NCBI GenBank assembly: GCA_003555385.1
Contig: PWHO01000216.1
Coordinates: 1 to 7,917 of the forward strand
Origin: Bacteroidales bacterium
Lineage (GTDB): Bacteria > Bacteroidota > Bacteroidia > Bacteroidales > UBA7960
Direction of reading: 5' to 3'
DNA: 7,917 bases
The notes beneath the pieces were generated by a model that saw only the letters and a program-made list of their open reading frames with translations, did no database searches and was not told the DNA's origin. Below, piece by piece: positions 1 through 6,007 of the stretch; position 1 is the stretch's first letter, and every line of letters starts with the position of its first letter. The translations under genes and the position numbers were made by a program.

Positions 1-27
1 CTATCGCACATTCAAAAAGACCAACAC

Positions 28-789
28 ATGGAAAGGCCGATCTATCAATATTTAATAATGCTGCCAGGGTTGATCCTGCTGCTGGCAATGCCTCTCCGGG
101 CGAATCAAAGCAACGGACGCGCAGGATTCCAGCACATGATCTACCGTGCTTACGTACATGACCGCATGCCGTTGTGGGAAAACACCCTGCAGACCATGGA
201 ATTTGAGTACCGGCAACAACCGGACCCCGGACTGCTTTACGATATTCTGCTCGCTCAGTATGGGTTAATCGGTTATTATCTAGGAACCGAAAAGGAAAAA
301 GAAGCAGAAGCCACCCTTGACAAAGCGGGAGGTTACCTCGACATATTGTCAGACAACAGCAGCTACATTGCAGAGGCCAAACTGTTTGAGGCGGCTTTTT
401 ACGGTTTTCGTATCGGCCTCCGGCCCTGGCGGGGAATTCGGCTGGGGCCCCGCAGCAGCCGCCTCATCGATGAAGCCCTGGAAATAAACCCCTCTTACCC
501 AAGAGGCCATATTGAAAAAGGCAACCTGCTGTATTATGCACCGGGGGTTTTCGGGGGCTCCAAAAGTAAGGCCATGGAGCATTACCAGCAAGCCATTGAG
601 ATGATGGAAGCGAACATGGAAAACAACCACCGTTGGTTGTACCTCAGCACCCTTGTTTCCCTGGCTGAGGCCCATAAAGAAACCGGTGATGTGGAAAAGG
701 GCATTGCCATACTGGAAAAAGCCCTTAGCTTTGAACCCGATTTTCATTGGGTCAAAGAAGAAAAACTACCTGAATATAAATCTTACTGA
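28..789 (+). CDS. Exported tetratricopeptide-repeat protein, TatT-like (TRAP transporter T-component-like)
   Basis: This 253-residue protein starts with a hydrophobic stretch (about residues 8-22) followed by RANQ, which fits a Sec signal peptide, so it probably acts in the periplasm. The rest is helical and TPR-like: residues 146-154 (RLIDEALEI, then NPSYPRGH) and 222-238 (DVEKGIAILEKALSFEPDF) have the repeat pattern of A/G and aromatic positions with a closing P. Between them, residues 171-192 carry APGVFGGSKSKAMEHYQQAIEM, close to the P-x-x-x-GG-(D/S)-x-x-x-A pattern I associate with TatT-type TPR proteins. TPR proteins bind other proteins or, in TatT, form a cavity for small ligands. I see no TRAP transporter genes here, so the ligand or partner is unknown. 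The gene lies 38 bases before the S9 peptidase gene, probably in one operon. The frame is open to the left window edge, so the start is not fully proven. ATG at 28 is preferred because it gives a signal peptide with a positive n-region; ATG at 58 would remove it. Confidence 0.75.
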   Translation: MERPIYQYLIMLPGLILLLAMPLRANQSNGRAGFQHMIYRAYVHDRMPLWENTLQTMEFEYRQQPDPGLLYDILLAQYGLIGYYLGTEKEKEAEATLDKAGGYLDILSDNSSYIAEAKLFEAAFYGFRIGLRPWRGIRLGPRSSRLIDEALEINPSYPRGHIEKGNLLYYAPGVFGGSKSKAMEHYQQAIEMMEANMENNHRWLYLSTLVSLAEAHKETGDVEKGIAILEKALSFEPDFHWVKEEKLPEYKSY

Positions 790-827
790 ACCATTCCATA
801 ACCACCAACCAATTCCTTTTAACAGTT

Positions 828-3620
828 ATGAAAAAACCTGTTTTTTACCTCAGTTTAGTATTTATTTTTTGCCTGGCCCTGCCGGCATTTTCCCAATCGG
901 ATAAAATCCCGCTGGATCATTCAGTGTATGACAACTGGAAAAACGTACAACGGCAGCAGCTATCCCCGGACGGGAAGTGGGCCACCTATGAGATCAACCC
1001 CCAGGTGGGAGACGGATGGCTCTACCTGGTCAACCTGGAAACCAACGAAACCGATTCAATGCCACGGGGTACCAGGGCGGCTTTCTCTGCAGACAGCGAC
1101 TTCCTGGGTTACCTGATAACCCCTTCGAAAGAAGCGATAGAAAATGCCGAAGAAGAAGGCCGGTCGCGCGCGGAAATGCCCAAAAGTGAACTTGCCATCC
1201 GCCTGCTGGAAGACAGGCAAACAACCACCATTGAAAATGTAAAATCTTTCACCCTTCCGGAGCAATCCTCTCCGTGGATTGTTTACCACCTGGAAAAAGA
1301 TCCGGAAAATGAGGAGGAAGGAGAAGCCCTGGAAGTACACAACCCCTTTAACCTGGTGACACACCGCTTCGGCAATGTCACCGGATATGACCTTTCGGCT
1401 GACGGTGAACTGCTGGCCCTGATCCGGCTGGAAGGAAACGATAACAACAGCAAACAAAGCAGTGTGAAGGTTTTCAATACCAACTCACTGGAATCCACGG
1501 TCGTTTTTGAAGGAGAAGGCGAAAGCAGGCGGATCACCACCGACAAGGCAGGCACCCGGGCAGCCTTCCTTTTTGCGGATGACACGGAGGCTCCTCATGT
1601 GTATGATATTTTCCAGTGGCAGGAAGGCAGGCAGGAAGCTGTCCGGATCGTCCAGCCAACTACAGCAGGAATGAAGGATGGCTGGAGCGCCAGCGCATAT
1701 GCTTCCCTTCGCTTCACCGATGATGGATCCCGGTTGTTTTTCGGTACGGCACCCATCCCGTCAGAGGAAGAAGTAAAAGCAAGAAAGAAAGACAATGAGG
1801 ACACCCATAAACTGGACGTATGGCATTATGAAGACCCACTGATCCAGCCCATGCAGCTGGTTCAGAAAGACCAGGAACTCAGGCGCACCTATGCGGCTGT
1901 TTTTCATATTGATGATGGCCGGATGGTTCAGCTGGCCGATAAGGATATACCGGATGTCACTACCCGCCAGCATGGCAACGGCCACATCGAGATGGGAGAG
2001 TCCCTCCTTCCCTACCTCATCCCCAACTCCTTTGAATCCGGAGACTACCGCGATGTGTATCTTGTGGATGTAAACACAGGGGAAAGAGAACTGATACTGG
2101 AAAAACACCGCGGCTCGGTACACCGCTCCACCACGGGAGACCCAAGACTTTCTCCGGACGGAAAGTACCTGTTGTACTACAACCAGGATGAACGTGACTG
2201 GTATGCCATGTCTCTGGAAGACCGGACCCATGTCAATCTCACAGAAGCCATCCCCCACCCTGTATGGGACGAGTTGCACGACGCACCCAGCGAGCCCGAT
2301 CCGCACGGCATTGCCGGATGGATCGAAAATGACAACTATGTACTGATCTACGATCGCTTCGATATCTGGCGGGTTGACCCCACCGGCAATGACGCACCCG
2401 AAGCAGTCACCAACGGGTACGGCCGCGACAACGACATCCGCTTCCGTTATGTGGACCTTGATCCCGACACCGATCATATCGGACGCAGGGACGACATCAT
2501 GCTTTCCGCTTTCCATCTGTATACCAAACAAAGTGGGTTCTTCCACGCCAGGGTCAACCGTTCCCGCAACCCGCAACTTATCGTGATGGATGACGTGCGC
2601 TACTATACCCCGGAAAAAGCAAAAGAAGCAGACAGGCTGCTGTGGCGAAAAAGCACCTTTGAAATGTATCCTGATCTCTGGGCCAGCGACATCAATTTCC
2701 GCAACCCGCAACAGATATCTGTGGCCAATCCGCAACAATCTGATTATCGCTGGGGCGAAGTGGAGCTTGTGGAATGGGTTTCCTTTGCAAATGACACTTT
2801 GCAGGGACTGCTGTACACGCCGGAAGACATGGATCCGGATAAAAAATATCCCATGATCGTATTCTTTTATGAGCGCTCATCCGATGGCCTGCACAATCAC
2901 CAGGTTCCCGCACCCAGCCGCTCCACCATCAACCGGTCCTACAGCGTAAGCAACGAATATGTCGTATTCATGACCGATATTCCATACACAGTAGGTTATC
3001 CCGGCCAAAGCGCTTACAACTCCATTGTCAGCGGCACCAAGGCCATGACAAACCAGTTCGATTTTATTGACCGTGAAAATATAGGCATTCAGGGTCAGAG
3101 CTGGGCCGGCTACCAGATCGCCTGGCTGATCACACAGACAGATATATTCAAAGCAGCCATGGCGGGTGCACCGGTGAGCAATATGATCAGTGCTTACGGC
3201 GGGATCCGCTGGGCAACAGGCATGAGCAGAATTTACCAGTATGAGCAAACCCAGAGCCGCATCGGTGGCACCATCTGGGATGAAACATTGCGTTATATTG
3301 AAAACTCCCCGGTGTTCTTCGCCGACAAAGTGAACACTCCCCTGCTGATGATGCACAATGACGCCGACGGGGCCGTTCCATGGTACCAGGGCATTGAGTA
3401 TTTCATGGCCCTGAGAAGACTGGGCAAACCCGTATGGATGCTCAATTACAATGATGAAGCCCACAACCTCCCCCGCCGTCCGAATATGATGGACCTTTCC
3501 GTCAGGATGTACCAGTTCTTTGACCATTATCTGAAAGACAAACCGGCACCGGTTTGGATGAAAGAAGGCATCCCCGCCGTGAGAAAGGGTGTTGATGACG
3601 GTTATGAGTTGACATTTTAA
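828..3620 (+). CDS. Secreted S9-family (prolyl oligopeptidase-type) serine peptidase
   Basis: This 930-residue protein has a signal peptide (MKKPVFYLSLVFIFCLALPAFS, cleavage probably near residue 22-23), so it acts outside the cytoplasm. Residues about 30-640 form the beta-propeller typical of S9 enzymes, with PD40-like blades visible at L45-K50 (LSPDGK), L189-G193 (LSADG) and L441-K446 (LSPDGK). The alpha/beta hydrolase domain fills about 640-930. The triad is complete: Ser758 in GQSWAGYQ, Asp847 in HNDADGAVPWYQG and His879 in NDEAHNLPRRPN. Family members cleave peptides, often after proline or Ala, with the propeller limiting substrate size. Exact specificity cannot be read from the sequence. 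The length (~930, longer than the ~700 of classic prolyl oligopeptidase) and the segment GAPVSNMISAYGGIRW match the large Bacteroidota S9 subfamily. One oddity is Ala760 where most relatives have Gly (GxSxGG). The gene lies 20 bases before the PDZ-hydrolase gene. The start at 828 is fixed by the signal peptide. Confidence 0.92.
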   Translation: MKKPVFYLSLVFIFCLALPAFSQSDKIPLDHSVYDNWKNVQRQQLSPDGKWATYEINPQVGDGWLYLVNLETNETDSMPRGTRAAFSADSDFLGYLITPSKEAIENAEEEGRSRAEMPKSELAIRLLEDRQTTTIENVKSFTLPEQSSPWIVYHLEKDPENEEEGEALEVHNPFNLVTHRFGNVTGYDLSADGELLALIRLEGNDNNSKQSSVKVFNTNSLESTVVFEGEGESRRITTDKAGTRAAFLFADDTEAPHVYDIFQWQEGRQEAVRIVQPTTAGMKDGWSASAYASLRFTDDGSRLFFGTAPIPSEEEVKARKKDNEDTHKLDVWHYEDPLIQPMQLVQKDQELRRTYAAVFHIDDGRMVQLADKDIPDVTTRQHGNGHIEMGESLLPYLIPNSFESGDYRDVYLVDVNTGERELILEKHRGSVHRSTTGDPRLSPDGKYLLYYNQDERDWYAMSLEDRTHVNLTEAIPHPVWDELHDAPSEPDPHGIAGWIENDNYVLIYDRFDIWRVDPTGNDAPEAVTNGYGRDNDIRFRYVDLDPDTDHIGRRDDIMLSAFHLYTKQSGFFHARVNRSRNPQLIVMDDVRYYTPEKAKEADRLLWRKSTFEMYPDLWASDINFRNPQQISVANPQQSDYRWGEVELVEWVSFANDTLQGLLYTPEDMDPDKKYPMIVFFYERSSDGLHNHQVPAPSRSTINRSYSVSNEYVVFMTDIPYTVGYPGQSAYNSIVSGTKAMTNQFDFIDRENIGIQGQSWAGYQIAWLITQTDIFKAAMAGAPVSNMISAYGGIRWATGMSRIYQYEQTQSRIGGTIWDETLRYIENSPVFFADKVNTPLLMMHNDADGAVPWYQGIEYFMALRRLGKPVWMLNYNDEAHNLPRRPNMMDLSVRMYQFFDHYLKDKPAPVWMKEGIPAVRKGVDDGYELTF

Positions 3621-3640
3621 CCAACCAACCCATTTTAACC

Positions 3641-5077
3641 ATGCGACTGTCCCGACTCATTGTTTTACTGCTGTTTGCATTATCTGCAAACACTGTCATG
3701 GCTGACCTTCCCCGAAGGGCATTTCTGGGCGCTGCTCTGCTTGAAGTATGCGACTCCCTGATCCGGGCCCAAAACCTTGAAGAGTCCACAGGAGTTTTGG
3801 TCGACTATGTGCTGGATGGCAGCACGGCCGGATCGATCGGGCTGCTAAAGGGCGACATCATCCTTTCCGCCAATGAAAAGCCAGCCAGGTCAGCGACAGA
3901 ATTTGTACGTCATATCAGCGGCTACCAGGAAGGCGACTATGTTGAACTAAGCATAAAAAGAGGTGAAACACCCCTGACACTTCGCGGAGTCATGGGAGGT
4001 GTTCCTCAGGAAACATCTCCTTATGCCAATGTGCTCTATGACCAGGTTGCGTTTGAAGACGGCTACGTCAGGACCATCATCCATAAACCTGAAATACCCG
4101 GAAAATATCCTGCCCTGTTTTTCATTCAGGGCTATACCTGTAGCTCCATGGATAACCTGCATGAACACAGCACCACCCGGAAATTACTGGAGGGCATCAG
4201 CAAGGAAGGCTATGTGGTGATCAAGACCGAAAAAGCCGGGGTGGGTGATTCCCGCAGCAGCAGGAGTTGCCGGGAAATAACCCTTTTCGAGGAGGCATCA
4301 CTGTTTGAGGCATCTTTCAATGCCCTGAAAAAATATGACTTCATCGATCATGACAATGTATTCGTGTTCGGACATTCCATGGGAGGCGTACAGGCACCCT
4401 TGATGCAACCTGATTTTGACCCCAGGGGCATTATTGTGTACGGCACTGTGGTCAGGCCCTGGTTCGAATATTTTACAGAACAACATCGAATACAGCGACT
4501 GATGATGGGGCAGGACTACCTGGATAATGAAGCCTCGCATCAGCGGGCGGTCAGGTTCTACTACCGCTTCATGATCGAAAAGGAAGACCCGGAAATGCTT
4601 ATACAGGATCCGGAAATGGCGGAATTTATGGAAAACAACTGGCGATATGAACAAGGAGGTGTGATGAATGGCCGACATTACACCTTCTGGCAGCAACTTC
4701 AGGACACAAACTTGTTCCGGGCCTGGAGCAACACCAATGCATATGTCCTTTCCCTGCACGGGGAAGGGGAATATATTGCCTTTAACCCCTGGGAACATGA
4801 ACTCATTGCGGACATCGTAAACCATTATAACCCCGGAAAAGCCCGGTTTATATCCGTTCCCAACACCGACCACTCATTCATTTTCGCGAACGACATCCCG
4901 CACGCCATTTCAATCCGCAATGATGCTCAGTATTGGCGGGAGAATTTTAACTACGATTTTGTAAGGCTGGTGACAGAGTGGATGGATGAGACCCGGGCCA
5001 AAGACGAGTCCCGGGGTAAAGACGAGTCCCGGGGCAAAGACGGGACCCTGCCCGGGGAAGGGGGGCGGTCCGAATAA
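3641..5077 (+). CDS. Secreted alpha/beta hydrolase with N-terminal PDZ domain
   Basis: This 478-residue protein has a signal peptide (residues 1-21, ending VMA before D22). Residues about 28-118 form a PDZ domain: the carboxylate-binding loop region RRAFLGAAL, then GSIGLLKGDIILSANEK (64-80) and the closing strand VELSIKRGETPLTLRGV. From about 135 comes an alpha/beta hydrolase: FFIQGYTCSS (160-169) is the oxyanion-hole strand, GHSMGG (244-249) gives nucleophile Ser246, and NTDHSF gives His411. The acid is probably Glu377 or Glu375 in LHGEGEY (372-378), where many relatives have Asp. The fold covers esterases and peptidases; the substrate is unknown. PDZ domains bind C-terminal tails of partner proteins or help place the enzyme, so it may act with the S9 peptidase encoded 20 bases upstream (inference). 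Residues 449-466 are three copies of a D-E-(T/S)-R-(A/G)-K hexapeptide, probably a disordered tail outside the catalytic fold. ATG 3641 is chosen because it begins the signal peptide. Confidence 0.85.
   Translation: MRLSRLIVLLLFALSANTVMADLPRRAFLGAALLEVCDSLIRAQNLEESTGVLVDYVLDGSTAGSIGLLKGDIILSANEKPARSATEFVRHISGYQEGDYVELSIKRGETPLTLRGVMGGVPQETSPYANVLYDQVAFEDGYVRTIIHKPEIPGKYPALFFIQGYTCSSMDNLHEHSTTRKLLEGISKEGYVVIKTEKAGVGDSRSSRSCREITLFEEASLFEASFNALKKYDFIDHDNVFVFGHSMGGVQAPLMQPDFDPRGIIVYGTVVRPWFEYFTEQHRIQRLMMGQDYLDNEASHQRAVRFYYRFMIEKEDPEMLIQDPEMAEFMENNWRYEQGGVMNGRHYTFWQQLQDTNLFRAWSNTNAYVLSLHGEGEYIAFNPWEHELIADIVNHYNPGKARFISVPNTDHSFIFANDIPHAISIRNDAQYWRENFNYDFVRLVTEWMDETRAKDESRGKDESRGKDGTLPGEGGRSE
4985..5055 (+). 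repeat. 18-base coding tandem repeat (hexapeptide D-E-S/T-R-G/A-K)
   Basis: Three full 18-base units lie head to tail at 4985-5002, 5003-5020 and 5021-5038, followed by a decayed fourth copy at 5039-5055. Units 2 and 3 (GACGAGTCCCGGGGTAAA and GACGAGTCCCGGGGCAAA) differ at one base. Unit 1 differs from them at a handful of bases. The unit length is a multiple of three and the repeat is in frame, coding DETRAK-DESRGK-DESRGK and then DGTLPG. This looks like recent slippage expansion at the C-terminus of the PDZ hydrolase and may vary in copy number between strains. Confidence 0.9.
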
Positions 5078-5101
5078 AACAACACCAGTATTTTATTTTT
5101 T
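5043..5101. terminator. Possible terminator region between convergent genes (weak)
   Basis: Two inverted repeats can be drawn where the convergent genes meet. A GC-rich one pairs GGACC at 5043-5047 with GGTCC at 5067-5071 and GCCC at 5050-5053 with GGGC at 5063-5066, with a two-base bulge. It lies inside the last codons of the PDZ hydrolase. An AT-only one pairs AATAAAA (5073-5079) with TTTTATT (5091-5097), contains both stop codons, and on the + strand runs into six T at 5096-5101. The second could act in both directions, but its seven A-T pairs around an 11-base loop are weak. Neither is a textbook intrinsic terminator. Confidence 0.3.
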
Positions 5102-5752
5102 CCTGCAGACAAAGGCCGTCAGCACATGGGTTTTGCGCCGACTTACGGGAATCGCATCTTCAATTTCAAAACCTGCATTCTCCAATAAGCTGCGGATGTC
5201 CTCCATTTTCATCGTATCGCGAATCGACCGGTCTTCTCCTGGCGACCTGACATTTTTCAGGCTGTCATGCCTCACTTTCAGTTCGAGTAAAGCCTGCGAA
5301 CGAGTAACCCGGTGAAACTCTCTTAATACAGTTTTGACGGTTTTATAAGGAATAATGGACTGAAGAAAGCGAAAACACACCACCAGGTCCGCGAAATTAT
5401 CCTCATAGGGGAGCTGTGCCGCATCCCCCACCACGGTTTCGCACTTTTCAAAATCCTCACCCAGCAATTCCCGGGCTGCTCCCAGCATTTCAGGGGAAGA
5501 ATCAAGGCCATGCACCCGCATTCCTTTCTCCAGGTAAAAGGGCACAAAACGGCCCGTCCCAAACGGGACATCCACCACGGTAACTCCTTCCGGAAGGGCA
5601 TGCAGAAAATCCTTCACCACCTTGTTTTCCTGGTGCCACCACTTTTTCTTTTCCCTTCTCTTCTGATACTTCCGGGCCAGCCGGCCATAATATTTATCAC
5701 CGGAATAGCCCCACGAAAGGCGCTTCAGGAAGCGTTTCACTGTTGTCAGCAT
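5093..5752 (-). CDS. Class I SAM-dependent methyltransferase
   Basis: This 219-residue cytoplasmic protein has no signal peptide. The Rossmann-type methyltransferase core starts near residue 45. Motif I is VVDVPFGTGRF (59-69), which binds the SAM methionine part. The acidic residue at the end of strand 2 is Asp84 in HGLDSSPEM, which usually holds the ribose hydroxyls. Motif GDAAQLPYEDNFADLVVC (109-126) is the third binding segment with strand 4. These match the Methyltransf_11/25 type. Residues 1-40 are very basic (KRFLKRL, KYQKRREKKKWW), which could serve RNA, nucleotide or membrane contact (inference). The acceptor cannot be told: small-molecule, lipid and RNA modification all remain possible. 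The Pro in DVPFGTGRF, where Gly is more common, recurs in a subset of these enzymes. The gene is convergent with the PDZ hydrolase and divergent from the NhaC gene, so it is its own transcription unit here. ATG 5752 is the first start in the frame before the basic region. Confidence 0.85.
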   Translation of the reverse strand: MLTTVKRFLKRLSWGYSGDKYYGRLARKYQKRREKKKWWHQENKVVKDFLHALPEGVTVVDVPFGTGRFVPFYLEKGMRVHGLDSSPEMLGAARELLGEDFEKCETVVGDAAQLPYEDNFADLVVCFRFLQSIIPYKTVKTVLREFHRVTRSQALLELKVRHDSLKNVRSPGEDRSIRDTMKMEDIRSLLENAGFEIEDAIPVSRRKTHVLTAFVCRKK

Positions 5753-5770
5753 ATGGCTTTGATCATTAAA

Positions 5771-5808
5771 TGAACCCTGGGTGTATTTCTGAACCCTGGG
5801 TGTATTTC
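5771..5808. repeat. Perfect 19-base tandem duplication in divergent promoter region
   Basis: The 19-base unit TGAACCCTGGGTGTATTTC occurs twice without a gap, at 5771-5789 and 5790-5808, with no mismatch. It lies 18 bases upstream of the methyltransferase ATG on the - strand. If the TAACTTTG box at 5814-5821 is the -7 element, both copies fall in the methyltransferase 5' leader. It could be a recent slippage duplication or a doubled protein-binding site; the sequence alone does not decide. Confidence 0.95.
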
Positions 5809-5813
5809 GTCAA

Positions 5814-5821
5814 CAAAGTTA
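5814..5821 (-). promoter_or_regulatory. Candidate Bacteroidota -7 promoter box for the methyltransferase gene
   Basis: Read on the - strand, 5821 to 5814 is TAACTTTG, an exact match to the Bacteroidota primary sigma factor -7 consensus TAnnTTTG. It would start transcription around 5807, about 55 bases before the ATG at 5752. I do not see a TTTG -33 element at the expected 19-21 base spacing, so the call is tentative. Confidence 0.4.
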
Positions 5822-5854
5822 AACATTAATTGCCTCCCCCCATGCTCAGCACTT

Positions 5855-5861
5855 TAACTTG
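5855..5861 (+). promoter_or_regulatory. Weak candidate -7 box for the NhaC gene
   Basis: TAACTTG at 5855-5861 is the + strand counterpart of the box above, one T short of TAnnTTTG, with ATTG at 5829-5832 as a near match to the TTTG -33 element 22 bases upstream. It would give a leader of about 140 bases before ATG 6008. The inexact match makes this a low-confidence call. Confidence 0.2.
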
Positions 5862-6007
5862 CCTGTTGATGGAAATGATTGCACACAATTCATAACGTCA
5901 CCCGAATCACTCAAAGACAAATGTGGCATATATTTACTATTTTGGCACCCGAAACACAGATTGTCCATTCACCATATCCAAAACCAATAATAAAACTACG
6001 TTGCCTC

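Larger units (their letters stand above)
5753..6007. other. Divergent intergenic region between methyltransferase and NhaC genes
   Basis: This 255-base stretch separates two genes read away from each other and should hold promoters for both. From left to right it contains a perfect 19-base tandem duplication (5771-5808), a TAACTTTG box on the - strand (5814-5821), a C run at 5834-5841, and an inverted copy TTTAACTT (5853-5860) on the + strand. The rest (about 5862-6007) is AT-rich without a recognisable structure. An in-frame reading from TTG 5879 gives 43 extra residues without a membrane segment, and I treat it as non-coding leader. Confidence 0.7.

Noticed and set aside
1..27. Possible upstream extension of the TPR gene, since the frame is open to the window edge
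   Set aside because: ATG 28 directly precedes a good signal peptide, and an extension would bury it; 27 open bases are not evidence of coding.
653..904. 83-codon + frame bridging the TPR and S9 genes
   Set aside because: Overlaps two supported genes in another frame and contains no domain.
1761..2738. Long antisense reading frame of 325 codons inside the S9 peptidase gene
   Set aside because: It lies wholly opposite a well-supported gene, has no recognisable domain or coherent composition, and is a typical shadow frame of a high-GC-third-position region.
4298..4873. Antisense frame of 191 codons opposite the PDZ hydrolase
   Set aside because: Sits across the catalytic GHSMGG region of a supported gene and shows no family signature of its own.
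4985..5055. CRISPR-like or mobile-element origin for the 18-base repeats
   Set aside because: Units are head to tail without spacers, in frame with the gene, and there are no cas, transposase or terminal inverted repeats nearby.
4986..5315. + strand frame of 109 codons spanning the hexapeptide repeat and the end of the methyltransferase gene
   Set aside because: It is an alternative frame over the repeat and then antisense to a clear methyltransferase; no independent support.
5879..6007. 43-residue N-terminal extension of the NhaC protein from TTG 5879
   Set aside because: The added residues are polar, contain no membrane segment, begin with a rare start, and precede a family-typical N-terminus at ATG 6008.
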